In this document: positions 1 to 8,221 of the stretch, in pieces
How positions within the stretch are numbered: the stretch's first letter is position 1
How the letters are laid out: every line of letters starts with the position of its first letter
NCBI RefSeq assembly: GCF_037478135.1
Contig: NZ_JBBHDV010000001.1
Location: 434,001 to 498,000 of the forward strand
DNA length: 64,000 nucleotides
Direction of reading: 5' to 3'
DNA from: Denitratimonas sp037478135
GTDB lineage: Bacteria; Pseudomonadota; Gammaproteobacteria; Xanthomonadales; Xanthomonadaceae
Notes under the pieces: generated by a model
What the model was told of the DNA's origin: nothing
The model's database searches: none
The model's input: the letters and a program-made list of their open reading frames with translations, nothing else
Position numbers and translations under genes: made by a program

Positions 1-621
1 CGTGCCACCGCGCTGGCGCGTGATGACCTGCTCTATCTGCGTGATGACCACCCGATGCTGCGCTCGGCGCAGGAGCTGTTGCTGTCATCGGAAACCGGCA
101 ACGCCGCGGTGCTGATCGACGACATGCTGCCCTCGCGCAGCGTGTTGCTGGAAGCGGTCTACGTGCTGGAATGCGTGGCGCCACGGTATCTGAACGTGGC
201 GCGCTATCTGCCGGCGCTGCCGCTGCGCAGTGTGGTCGACACCCGCATGGCCGACCGCAGCGATTACGCGCCCAGTGCCCGTGCATTGCAGCGTGCCGGC
301 GAGCGCCCGATCGATCTGGGCCGCCAGCGCAAGATCCTGATGACGCTGGTGCCACCGATGCTGGAAACCGCACAGCGGCTGGCTAACAAGCGAGCGGAAG
401 CCGCGATTGCGCAGGCGCTGGCCGACGCCGAGGCCCTGCTAGGCGAGGAAATCACCCGGCTCGAAGCCCTGGCGCGGGTCAATCCGGCGGTGCATCCGGA
501 GGAAATCAGCGCGCTGCGGGAAGAACGGGACGCGCTGCGCCAGGCTATTCCCGAGGCCCGCGTGCGGCTGGACGCGCTGCGCCTGGTCGCCAGCCCGGAT
601 TTCCTGCTGCTGCGGGGCTGA
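1..621 (+). CDS. rapA: RNA polymerase-associated helicase RapA, C-terminal part
   Basis: The reading frame is open from the first base, so this is the 3' end of a gene that begins before the window. About 206 residues are visible. They match the C-terminal region of RapA (HepA), the SWI2/SNF2-type ATPase that recycles RNA polymerase after transcription. Recognisable segments are the stretch around SETGNAAVLI, the LEAVYVLECVAP strand and the LPALPLRSVVDTRM segment. The helicase motifs lie outside the window. The gene ends in TGA, 95 bp before the convergent pilR stop. The family call is confident from overall similarity; completeness cannot be judged. Confidence 0.85.
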   Translation, partial: RATALARDDLLYLRDDHPMLRSAQELLLSSETGNAAVLIDDMLPSRSVLLEAVYVLECVAPRYLNVARYLPALPLRSVVDTRMADRSDYAPSARALQRAGERPIDLGRQRKILMTLVPPMLETAQRLANKRAEAAIAQALADAEALLGEEITRLEALARVNPAVHPEEISALREERDALRQAIPEARVRLDALRLVASPDFLLLRG

Positions 622-634
622 TGCCCGTTTTCAC

Positions 635-690
635 CGCAGGAGCCTGCTACAGGAGCCCACATCGCAGATGGGCGCGAAGGGAGAAATGCC
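635..690. repeat. possible dispersed REP-like intergenic element
   Basis: The short gap between the convergent rapA and pilR genes has the form 'caggagcc...acaggagccca...tgggcgcg', with a small inverted pair CCCA/TGGG. It resembles the dispersed extragenic repeats common in xanthomonads and pseudomonads. No second copy is obvious in this window, so the repeat assignment rests on appearance only. Confidence 0.2.
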
Positions 691-716
691 GCGGCGTCCA
701 CCCGCGGGGCGGGCAC

Positions 717-2123
717 TCAATCGATGCCCAGCTTCTTCAGCTTGTAGCGCAGCGCGCGGAAGGTGATGCCGAGTTTGGCGGCGGCGCGGGTCTTGTTGTA
801 GCGGCACTCTTCCAGCGCCTTCATGATGACGTCGCGCTCCATCCGCTCGATGTAGTCGGGCAGGTCGGTCGGGACCGCGGGCTGCTGGCCGGTGACGAAC
901 GCCGGGCGTGCCAGTGCGCCGCTGTAAGGGTCCGGTGTGTTCTCGGCAGGCAGTGCGGTTTCCACGTCGCGCGGCATCGGCAGGCGCAGGTCGTCCGGGT
1001 CGATTTCCGAGCCGTCGGACAGCGCCAGCGCGCGTTCCAGGATGTTTTCCAGTTCGCGCACGTTGCCGGGGAAGGGGTAGGCGGTCAGCTGCGCCATCGC
1101 CTGTGGCGTGATGACCGGCGGGGTTTCGCCCAGTTCGGCTGCCAGCCGGGCCAGGATCGATTGCGCCAGGCCGGGAATGTCGGCGTGACGCTGGCGCAGC
1201 GGCGGCACCACCAGCTCGATGACGTTGATGCGGTAGAACAGGTCGTGGCGGAAGCGGCCTTCCTCGACCAGCTGCGCCAGATTCTTGTGCGTGGCCGAGA
1301 GGATGCGCACATCAACCGGGGATTCGATATTGGCGCCGACCGGGCGGACGGATTTTTCCTGGATCACGCGCAGCAGTTTCACCTGCATGTGCAGCGGCAG
1401 CTCAGCGACTTCGTCAAGGAACAGGGTGCCGCCATGTGCGGCCTGGAACAGGCCTTCCTTGTCGCCATGGGCGCCGGTGAAGCTGCCCTTCTTGTGGCCG
1501 AAGAATTCGCTTTCCATCAGCTCGGCCGGGATTGCACCGCAGTTGACCGGCACGAATGGCCCGGCTGCGCGCGGACCCTGTTCATGGATCAGGCGCGCGA
1601 CCAGTTCCTTGCCGACGCCCGATTCGCCGCTGATGTAGACCGGCGCCTGGCTGCGCGCGACCTTGGCAATGGTGGCGCGCAGCGCCTGCATCGCCGGGGA
1701 TTCGCCTTGCAGGCGGCTGGCACTGCTGTTGTCGTGCTGGGCACGGCGTTCCTCGCCCAGCCGCAGCGCGTTCTGTACCAGGCGGCGCAGCACCGCCAGA
1801 TCGACCGGTTTGGAAACGAAATCGAACGCGCCAGCCTTCAGCGCCTCCACCGCGGCATCGACATTGCCGTGCGCGGTGATCATCGCCACCGGGGTTTCGG
1901 GGAAGCGTTGCGCGATCAGTTCGATGATCGAATGACCCGAGCCGTCCGGCAGCCGCATGTCGGTGAAGCACAGGTCGTAGCGGTTGGCTTCCAGCATCGC
2001 GCGGGCCTGGGCCACGTCGGCGGCGGTGTCCACGCGCAGGCCCATGCGTCCCAGGGTCAATACCAGCAGTTCGCGGATGTCGCGTTCGTCGTCGACGATC
2101 AATGCGGTGCGGGGTGTGGTCAT
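717..2123 (-). CDS. pilR: Sigma-54-dependent response regulator PilR
   Basis: This 468-residue NtrC-class regulator is the expected activator of type IV pilin transcription with sigma-54. The receiver domain (about 1-120) has acidic residues D11-D12, the phosphoacceptor D55 in FTDMRLPDGSG and K105. The AAA+ domain has Walker A GESGVGKE near 166-173, Walker B LFLDE near 234-238, and a sigma-54 contact loop reading GSFTGA rather than the usual GAFTGA. The C-terminus has a Fis-type helix-turn-helix (YNKTRAAAKLGITFRALRYKLKKLG), split here as YNKTRAAAKLGI and TFRALRYKLKKLGID, typical of PilR. Its sensor pilS is not adjacent: the only matching kinase in the window starts 12.7 kb away. The ATG start is at the beginning of the receiver domain. 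Confidence 0.85.
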   Translation of the reverse strand: MTTPRTALIVDDERDIRELLVLTLGRMGLRVDTAADVAQARAMLEANRYDLCFTDMRLPDGSGHSIIELIAQRFPETPVAMITAHGNVDAAVEALKAGAFDFVSKPVDLAVLRRLVQNALRLGEERRAQHDNSSASRLQGESPAMQALRATIAKVARSQAPVYISGESGVGKELVARLIHEQGPRAAGPFVPVNCGAIPAELMESEFFGHKKGSFTGAHGDKEGLFQAAHGGTLFLDEVAELPLHMQVKLLRVIQEKSVRPVGANIESPVDVRILSATHKNLAQLVEEGRFRHDLFYRINVIELVVPPLRQRHADIPGLAQSILARLAAELGETPPVITPQAMAQLTAYPFPGNVRELENILERALALSDGSEIDPDDLRLPMPRDVETALPAENTPDPYSGALARPAFVTGQQPAVPTDLPDYIERMERDVIMKALEECRYNKTRAAAKLGITFRALRYKLKKLGID

Positions 2124-2308
2124 CGGAGGCGGAAGGCGAGCCGTGATGGGGAGAAATGAACCAGTTGAACCTTAACGGTTTGGCGCGATTCTGCCAACTG
2201 CCGCACAGCATGGCCGGCGATTGCCGAAACTGGGGGGCGTGCATTTCCCGGCTTTGCCTGTGCCGGGTTTTACGCGAACATGGCGGCCTCCCGTTGAAAG
2301 GTGACCCC

Positions 2309-3019
2309 ATGGCCGAGTTCGCGATTCCCGTGCCGCCGATTCCGCTGGTGCCGGTGGAAAATCAGGCTGCATCGTTTCCAGTGCACCGCATCTATTGCGT
2401 GGGCCGCAATTTCGCCGACCACGCGCGGGAAATGGGCATGGAGGTGGATCGCGGCACGCCGGTGTTCTTCTGCAAACCGGCCGATGCGATCCTGCCTGGC
2501 GGCGGCGAGCAGCCGTATCCCAGTGCCACTACCGATCTGCATCACGAAGTGGAACTGGTGGTGGCGATCGGTCGCGATGCATCCGGCGTGATCGCGCGCG
2601 AGGACGCCGGACATTACATCTACGGCCATGCGCTCGGTCTGGATCTGACCCGGCGCGATCTGCAGGCCGCCGCCAAGGCCAAGGGCCTGCCGTGGGATGT
2701 GGCCAAGGGTTTCGACCGTTCCGCACCGATTTCGGCGATCGTGCCGAAGACGGCGCGGGTGCCGGATGCCGATGCGCTGTTGTGGCTGTCGGTCAATGGC
2801 CAGCGGCGCCAGGCTGCGCCGCTGTCGGACATGGTGTTCGACGTGGCCGATATCCTGCACGAGCTGTCGCTGCGCTTCGAACTGCGCGCCGGCGATCTGG
2901 TGTTCATGGGGACCCCTGCGGGCGTCGCGGCGCTGCATCCGGGTGACCGTTGGGAAGCCGGTATCGAGGGCTTCGCCACACTTGCCGGCAGCATCGCCGC
3001 CGCTGCACAACCGTTGTAG
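2309..3019 (+). CDS. Fumarylacetoacetate hydrolase (FAH) family protein
   Basis: This 236-residue single-domain protein belongs to the FAH/acylpyruvase (YcgM-like) superfamily. These are Mg/Mn-dependent enzymes that hydrolyse acylpyruvates or decarboxylate oxaloacetate. The family opening IYCVGRNFADHAREMG and the metal-site strand HHEVELVVAIG are visible, followed by the GLDLTRRDLQ segment and the closing GDLVFMGTPAGVA. The ATG at 2309 is chosen because the family fold starts there and a GAAAGGTGA ribosome site precedes it; the frame is open further upstream. It is transcribed divergently from pilR. The exact substrate cannot be read from sequence. Confidence 0.85.
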   Translation: MAEFAIPVPPIPLVPVENQAASFPVHRIYCVGRNFADHAREMGMEVDRGTPVFFCKPADAILPGGGEQPYPSATTDLHHEVELVVAIGRDASGVIAREDAGHYIYGHALGLDLTRRDLQAAAKAKGLPWDVAKGFDRSAPISAIVPKTARVPDADALLWLSVNGQRRQAAPLSDMVFDVADILHELSLRFELRAGDLVFMGTPAGVAALHPGDRWEAGIEGFATLAGSIAAAAQPL

Positions 3020-3073
3020 ATTGTCGCTGCGCCCCGGCGCACTTCCCCGAAACACCTAAGGAGTATCTGGCCC

Positions 3074-3505
3074 ATGGGCATGTTGCAGGAGTTCAAGGAT
3101 TTCGCGATGCGCGGCAATGTCATCGATCTGGCGGTCGGTGTCGTGATCGGTGGCGCGTTCGGCAAGATCGTCAGTTCGCTGGTGGATCAGGTCATCATGC
3201 CGCCGATTGGCCTGCTGATCGGTGGGGTGGATTTTTCCCAATGGGCGATCACGCTCAAACAGGCGACCACCGATGCGGCCGGCGAAGTGATTCCGGCGGT
3301 GACCATCGGCATTGGTGATTTCATCAACACGCTGATCCAATTCATCATCATCGCGTTTGCGATCTTCATGGTGATCAAGGTCATCAATTCGCTGCACAAG
3401 GAAGAGGAAGCAGCCCCGGCCGAGCCGGAAGGCCCGACGGCGGATCAGCAGCTGTTGACCGAAATCCGCGATCTGCTGCGCCAACAGGCCGGGCGCGACG
3501 CCTGA
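3074..3505 (+). CDS. mscL: Large-conductance mechanosensitive channel MscL
   Basis: This 143-residue inner-membrane channel forms a homopentamer that opens under membrane tension to release solutes on osmotic downshock. The N-terminal amphipathic helix (MLQEFKDFAMRGNVIDLAVG) leads into TM1 with the gate segment VIDLAVGVVIGGAFGKIV. TM2 is FINTLIQFIIIAFAIFMVIK. The C-terminal helical bundle (LLTEIRDLLRQQ) is complete. A TAAGGAG ribosome site lies 54 bp after the stop of the FAH gene. Length and motifs are normal for the family. A strong terminator follows at 3545-3575. Confidence 0.97.
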   Translation: MGMLQEFKDFAMRGNVIDLAVGVVIGGAFGKIVSSLVDQVIMPPIGLLIGGVDFSQWAITLKQATTDAAGEVIPAVTIGIGDFINTLIQFIIIAFAIFMVIKVINSLHKEEEAAPAEPEGPTADQQLLTEIRDLLRQQAGRDA

Positions 3506-3544
3506 CGCGATGTGGTGGTGCCGTTACGGTACAGAGGACTTTCC

Positions 3545-3575
3545 GGTGGCGCCCGTGTGGCGCCACCTTCGTTTT
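3545..3575 (+). terminator. Rho-independent terminator after mscL
   Basis: A perfect 9-bp stem (GGTGGCGCC / GGCGCCACC) closes a 5-nt loop and is followed by TTCGTTTT. It stands between the mscL stop (3505) and the next ribosome site (GGAGG at 3576-3580), so the mscL transcript very likely ends here. Confidence 0.75.
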
Positions 3576-3586
3576 GGAGGTGCTTG

Positions 3587-5050
3587 ATGAACTGGACGTT
3601 GGGACGGATGCTGCTGGCAGGAGCCCTGCTGTTGCCGGGATTGGCCGAAGCAGGCGAGGCGCAGGCCGGCGAAGCGCAGGGTGGCGAGGCTGTCGCGCCG
3701 CTGCCGGAAGCTGCGCTGGACGTGGCCGCGCAACTGCGTGCACAGGCGCTGGCCGGCAGTGGTGCCTGGGAAGTGGTCGAGTCGCTGACCACCGAAGTCG
3801 GCCCGCGCATGGCCGGCACCGAGGCCGACGCGCGCGCGGTGGCCTGGGCAGTGGAGAAGTTCGGCGGTTTCGGTTTCGACCGGGTCTACAGCGAGCCGGT
3901 GCGCTTTCCGGTCTGGCGTCGCGGCCACGAACGGGCCGAAGTGCTGTCACCGTTCCCGCAGCCGCTGCATCTGGCTGCGCTGGGCCGCAGTGTCGGTACC
4001 GGCGGGCAGCCGCTGGAGGCCGAAGTCGTCGAGTTCGCCACGCTGGCGGATCTGGAAGCAGCGCCGGAAGGCAGCCTGCTGGGCAGGATCGCCTATGTCA
4101 GCCACCGCATGGAACGGTTCCGCGACGGTAGTGGTTACGGTGCGGCGGTGGCGGCGCGCGGCAAGGGTGCTTCGGTCGCGGCCAGGCATGGCGCGGTGGC
4201 CTTCCTGCTGCGTTCGATCGGCACCGACAGCGACCGTTTCCCGCATACCGGCATGACCCGTTACGAGGACGACGTGCGCCAGATTCCGGCAGCGGCGCTG
4301 TCCAATCCCGATGCCGATCTGCTGTCCAACATGCTGCGCCGGGGCGAGCCGGTGAAGCTGCGCCTGGATATCGATGTCGGCATGGGCGCAGAATACGAAT
4401 CGGCCAATGTGATCGCCGAGATTCGCGGACGCGAGCGCCCCGACGAGATCATCCTGCTGGGTTCGCACCTGGATTCCTGGGATCTGGGCACCGGCGCGAT
4501 CGACAATGCCGCCGGCGTGGCGATCACGGTGCGTGCCGCAGCGCTGATCGCGGCGTTGCCGCAGCGCCCGCGCCGCACCATCCGCGTGGTGGCCTTCGCC
4601 AACGAGGAGCAGGGCCTGATCGGTGGGCGCGCCTATGCCGATGCGCATGGCGAGCGCATCGCGGAGCATGTGGTTGGGGTGGAAAGCGATTTCGGTGCCG
4701 GGCGCATCTACGCCTTCGCAACGAGCGAACCGCCGCCGCAGGCGCAGCGCGTACTGGAACAGATCGCGCAGGCGCTGGCACCGCTGGGCATCGATTACAT
4801 GCCCGGCAAGGGCGGTCCCGGCCCGGATCTGATCCCGATTGCGCAACGCGGCATGCCCTGGGCCTGGCTGGCGCAGGACGGGACTGATTACTTCGATTAC
4901 CACCACACCCACAACGACACCCTGGACAAGGTCGAGGCTGCGGCGCTGGACCAGAACGTCGCGGCCTACGCGGTGTTCGCGTGGCTGATGGCCGAATCCG
5001 ACGTGGTGTTGCATCGCCCGGATAAAAGCGGCGAATCGCCGGGACGGTGA
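3587..5050 (+). CDS. Exported M28-family zinc aminopeptidase
   Basis: This 487-residue protein has a signal peptide (MNWTLGRMLLAGALLLPG, cleavage likely near AEAGEA) followed by a short Gly-Glu-Ala repeat. A PA-type insert occupies roughly residues 140-260. The co-catalytic zinc site of M28 peptidases is intact: the H and D in GSHLDSWDLGTGAIDNAAG, the Glu pair in ANEEQGL, the acidic ligand in VESDFGAG and the C-terminal His in YHHTHNDTLDKV. It should trim N-terminal residues from peptides in the periplasm or outside the cell. GGAGG six bases before the ATG at 3587 fixes the start. Substrate preference is unknown. Confidence 0.88.
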   Translation: MNWTLGRMLLAGALLLPGLAEAGEAQAGEAQGGEAVAPLPEAALDVAAQLRAQALAGSGAWEVVESLTTEVGPRMAGTEADARAVAWAVEKFGGFGFDRVYSEPVRFPVWRRGHERAEVLSPFPQPLHLAALGRSVGTGGQPLEAEVVEFATLADLEAAPEGSLLGRIAYVSHRMERFRDGSGYGAAVAARGKGASVAARHGAVAFLLRSIGTDSDRFPHTGMTRYEDDVRQIPAAALSNPDADLLSNMLRRGEPVKLRLDIDVGMGAEYESANVIAEIRGRERPDEIILLGSHLDSWDLGTGAIDNAAGVAITVRAAALIAALPQRPRRTIRVVAFANEEQGLIGGRAYADAHGERIAEHVVGVESDFGAGRIYAFATSEPPPQAQRVLEQIAQALAPLGIDYMPGKGGPGPDLIPIAQRGMPWAWLAQDGTDYFDYHHTHNDTLDKVEAAALDQNVAAYAVFAWLMAESDVVLHRPDKSGESPGR

Positions 5051-5065
5051 TGAGCCTTGTTGTTT

Positions 5066-5093
5066 CCCTCTCCTCCGCTTGCGGGGGAGAGGG
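5066..5093. repeat. REP-like hairpin repeat
   Basis: An 8-bp perfect inverted repeat (CCCTCTCC / GGAGAGGG), extendable to 11 bp with one mismatch, surrounds a TTGC-containing loop. It is followed by GTGAGGGGGCG. The sequence has the look of the dispersed 'CCCTCTCCC...GGGAGAGGG' repeats of xanthomonads. It has no T-tract, so it is less likely to be a simple terminator. The rest of 5051-5271 shows no gene. Confidence 0.4.
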
Positions 5094-5271
5094 TGAGGGG
5101 GCGAGCGCTACTTTGGCGCCCTGGCTTGCCGATCTGCATGTCGGCAGGCGCTGACGGGCTTGCGGCTACGCCAGCGGAAAACCCGTTCGCTTCCCATCAA
5201 TGATGGGGAGAGGGAGCCATCGGCTTTCCTGGCGAGAAGGGTTCAGGTCGAGAGTATGGGTGCAGGTCAGG

Positions 5272-6540
5272 TCAATCCAGCAGCGACGTTTTCAGGGTTT
5301 TTGATGGAGCGCCAATCGCGGCTTCGGCGGCCTGGCGCAGATCGGCGGTGGAGACGCGTTCGCCATCGCGCATCAGTTCGCGTGCGACTTCGTCCAGACT
5401 GTTGCGCCCCTTGCTGCGCCCCCTGATTTCCTTGTCCAGGTCAGCGAACAGCGCCACCGCGCGGGCGCTGCGCGGGCCGGATGAATTGGTCGCGTGCAGG
5501 GTTTTGATATCGCGGCCGTGGCGGCGCATCCAGGCGATGGCCTTGTCGAAGCGCGCCTGGCTCAGCAGCCCGGCGCGGTGCAGCATCTCCATGCCGTAGT
5601 AATCGGCGATGCCCTCGGCGATCCAGTCGTCGCCCTTGGCGCCCCGGATGCGGGTGACCACGTGCACCACTTCATGCATCAGCGTGGAGGAGCCGTTTTC
5701 GCTGATCAGCGGGCGGTCGGCGTGCATCCACAGCGAACGTGGGCCGGACAGGCCGCCGCGCCACATCGGGTCGCCGGCGCGTACCACGAGAATCTTTTCC
5801 GGCAGTGCGCCGAAGGCGTCCAGCATCACTGGCGCGGTGGCGGTGACCATCGCCAGCAGATCCATGCGGTGGGTCGACAGGCCCTTGGGTGCGGCGACAC
5901 TGATTTCCATGCCTTCCACGGTGTCGCGCCGGGTGCCGATGTCGCCGGCAATCATCCAGCCAGTGGGCCGGGCCAGCACGCGGCCCGGGTTCACCACGAT
6001 AAAGCCTTCGCCATCCGGTGCCGTGCGCCAAGGGGTGTCGGCGTGGCTCCAGCCAGCGGGCAGATCCAGATACAGGCGTGCGTTGGAACGTGCATCCCGG
6101 GTGGCGGTGACACGCGCCGAAGGCACCAGATGATCGCCGCGCACGATCACCCAGTCCTTGGTGATGCGTGCATCGTAGGCGCCGTTGCTGCGCTTCTTGT
6201 CGATGCGGTAGCGGTAGTCCAGGCTGCCACCCTTGCGCGGCGGTTGCCAGCGCAGCTGTTCACCGTCGCGTTCGATATCGCCATCGCCCTCGATATGCGA
6301 GTAGCGCTCTTCGGGCATCGTGAATACCAGGCGGCTGACGCGGGCATCGTCCGGCCTGATCGTGATCGTGACTTTGGCCTCGCCGTCTTCGGGCAGGAAG
6401 GCGACGCGATAGTCCACGTCGAACTGCGGTGTTGAAGCGGCCACGGCAGCGGAGCAGGGCAGGGTAGCGAGCAGCAGGCAGCTGAGGAACAGACTGGTGC
6501 GGAGCTGGCCTGTGCGGAGCGGGCGGAGCATCGGAGGCAT
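5272..6540 (-). CDS. Exported M61-like (gluzincin) peptidase
   Basis: This 422-residue protein has an N-terminal signal peptide (hydrophobic segment SLFLSCLLLATLPCSAAVAA). The zinc motif HEVVH is followed 19-20 residues later by the third ligand E in WIAEGIADYYG, the arrangement of M61 glycyl aminopeptidase-like gluzincins. The first ~190 residues form a beta-rich domain as in that family. It is smaller than full-length M61 enzymes (~600 residues) and no PDZ domain is visible. It is convergent with the M28 peptidase gene, with a REP-like repeat between. Peptidase activity is likely from the motif; the substrate is unknown. Confidence 0.75.
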   Translation of the reverse strand: MPPMLRPLRTGQLRTSLFLSCLLLATLPCSAAVAASTPQFDVDYRVAFLPEDGEAKVTITIRPDDARVSRLVFTMPEERYSHIEGDGDIERDGEQLRWQPPRKGGSLDYRYRIDKKRSNGAYDARITKDWVIVRGDHLVPSARVTATRDARSNARLYLDLPAGWSHADTPWRTAPDGEGFIVVNPGRVLARPTGWMIAGDIGTRRDTVEGMEISVAAPKGLSTHRMDLLAMVTATAPVMLDAFGALPEKILVVRAGDPMWRGGLSGPRSLWMHADRPLISENGSSTLMHEVVHVVTRIRGAKGDDWIAEGIADYYGMEMLHRAGLLSQARFDKAIAWMRRHGRDIKTLHATNSSGPRSARAVALFADLDKEIRGRSKGRNSLDEVARELMRDGERVSTADLRQAAEAAIGAPSKTLKTSLLD

Positions 6541-6625
6541 GGAGGATTTCCGGCGATGAAAAACCCCGGAACCTTAGCGCGGCCGGGATGAACGGTTCCA
6601 TCTGACGGCGGGATGCGCGACGGCT

Positions 6626-7198
6626 TCAGGTTGCGGCCGGGAAGGTCACGTCCTGATAGATGTCCGGCAGCGACAGCGGCGTGTCCAGGCAGGGCAGCAT
6701 GATGTCGCCCTGCTCGACTTCCTGCACGCGCCAGCCAGTGTCGCGGCGGTACAGCTCCACCCGTGCGAGGTCCTGCTCCACCAGCAGATAGCCTTGCAGG
6801 CTGGGCAGGGTCTGGTAGGCCAGCAGCTTTTCGCGCCGGTCCACGCGGGCGGTGGATTCGGAAAGTACTTCCACCAGCAGGCAGGGTGCGCGCCGGAAGT
6901 ATTTTTCCCGATCCTGCGGGTCGCAGGACAGGATCAGGTCAGGGTAGTAGAAGCTGGTCTTGTCGGCGATATCCACGCGGACTTTCATGTCCGAAGTGAA
7001 CAGTTGGCAGCCCTTGCGCCGTGCGGCGGGCGTCATGGCATAGGCCAGCGCATTGAGAATCAGACCGTGCCGATCACTGGCGCCGGTCATGGCATAGACC
7101 TGCCCGTCGATATAGTCGTGGCGCTGTTCGCCATCGGCTTCGCCGGCCAGATAGTCTTCGATGCTGATGAAGGGTCTGCGTGCGCCCGGTGCGGACAT
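6626..7198 (-). CDS. Uma2-family (DUF820) restriction-like nuclease fold protein
   Basis: This 190-residue protein belongs to the Uma2/DUF820 family, which has a PD-(D/E)XK endonuclease fold and usually no known role. Family landmarks are ISIEDYLAGE near the start, HDYIDGQVYAMTGAS, and the catalytic-type core with D in YYPDLILSCD and the E of CLLVEVLSEST. The ATG at 7198 is chosen over earlier in-frame starts because the family domain begins there. Such proteins are very common in cyanobacteria and scattered in proteobacteria. Nothing in the neighbourhood indicates a partner. Confidence 0.75.
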   Translation of the reverse strand: MSAPGARRPFISIEDYLAGEADGEQRHDYIDGQVYAMTGASDRHGLILNALAYAMTPAARRKGCQLFTSDMKVRVDIADKTSFYYPDLILSCDPQDREKYFRRAPCLLVEVLSESTARVDRREKLLAYQTLPSLQGYLLVEQDLARVELYRRDTGWRVQEVEQGDIMLPCLDTPLSLPDIYQDVTFPAAT

Positions 7199-7306
7199 GG
7201 CTGATGCCCTCGGGATGGTTTGGTGCAAGTCTAGCCCGGATGTTTGCGGAATTCGTGCGCTCTGGTGTGCCCTTTTCATCAAATATCCGGGCATACCCGG
7301 AATGTT

Positions 7307-8221
7307 TCAGCGGTGGCGTGAAGGGTTGCGTGAAGAAAACGCGGCCAGCAGCACCGCGACCGCGCTGGCGATGTTGAGGCTCTCGACCCGGCCGCTGCCG
7401 GGGATGCTGAGGCGTTGCCGGCAGCGTTCGATCAGGGACTGTTGCATGCCTTCACGTTCGGCACCGAGCACGAACACGGTACGTGGCGGCAGTTCTGCTT
7501 CGAACAGCGAATCACCGCCGCGCGGCAGGGTCGCGGCCAGGCTGAAACCGGCGCGTTGCAGGGCCTCGACGGCCTGTTCCTGTGCTTCCAGCCGTACCAG
7601 CGGCACCGCTTCGGCGCCACCTTCGGCGACGCGGCAGGCGGCACCGGACAGGGCCAGTTCCGAGTCGTGCGGCAGCAGCACGGCGGCGATGCCGAAGTGC
7701 GCCGCGCTGCGCAGGACCGCACCGAAGTTGTGCGGGTTGCCGACACCGTCCAGCCACAGCAGGCAGGCCGCTTCATTGGCGGGAAGCGATGCCAGAAATT
7801 CTTCCAGCGCCAGTTCCGGCGGGCGCCGCATCTGCAGGCAGACACCTTCGTGGTGCTGGCTGCCGGTGAGCTTGGCCAGATCCTCGTCGGCCACGACGCG
7901 GTAGCCGAGGCGATGCTTGACACACCAGGCCATCAGCTCGCGCAGCAGTGGAATCCGGGCTTCGCTGAGCCAGGCCTTGCGCAGATCCTGCGGGCGCGCG
8001 GCGAAGGCGGCCAGGCTGGCGTTGAGGCCGAAGACGCGCAGTTCCTCACGCCGCTGCACAGCAGCGTATGGCGCGCTGCGTGCAGAGGTGGATTCATCGC
8101 TGTCGGGCGTTTGCGGTGGTGGGGTGGTGTGTGCGGCAGCGCGGCGCGCGGCTTCCCGTGCGCGCTTGTCCGGGCGCGGGCCGCCGCGTGGCAGTTTCGG
8201 CCAAACCGGGTCCTTGCTCAT
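7307..8221 (-). CDS. SpoU/TrmH-family RNA 2'-O-methyltransferase (YfiF/TrmG-like)
   Basis: This 304-residue SPOUT methyltransferase has a basic, low-complexity N-terminal tail (about 1-60), a substrate-binding domain, and a C-terminal SpoU domain. The three SpoU motifs are visible: NPHNFGAVLRSA, VLGAEREGM and IPGSGRVESLNIASAVAVLL. It should transfer a methyl group from S-adenosylmethionine to a ribose in tRNA or rRNA. Its ATG overlaps the stop of the RND pump gene by four bases (ATGA), so the two are translationally coupled although functionally unrelated. The exact target nucleotide cannot be assigned. Confidence 0.85.
   Translation of the reverse strand: MSKDPVWPKLPRGGPRPDKRAREAARRAAAHTTPPPQTPDSDESTSARSAPYAAVQRREELRVFGLNASLAAFAARPQDLRKAWLSEARIPLLRELMAWCVKHRLGYRVVADEDLAKLTGSQHHEGVCLQMRRPPELALEEFLASLPANEAACLLWLDGVGNPHNFGAVLRSAAHFGIAAVLLPHDSELALSGAACRVAEGGAEAVPLVRLEAQEQAVEALQRAGFSLAATLPRGGDSLFEAELPPRTVFVLGAEREGMQQSLIERCRQRLSIPGSGRVESLNIASAVAVLLAAFSSRNPSRHR

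Noticed and set aside
621..2159. Long plus-strand frame of 512 residues opposite pilR
   Set aside because: It is an antisense shadow of pilR: composition is biased (Arg, His, Gln-rich) and no domain is recognisable, whereas the minus-strand protein is a textbook PilR.
5200..5271. GATGGGGAGAGGGAGCCATC as an inverted repeat or second REP copy
   Set aside because: Pairing is short (GATG/CATC) and imperfect and it does not match the 5066-5093 element well enough.
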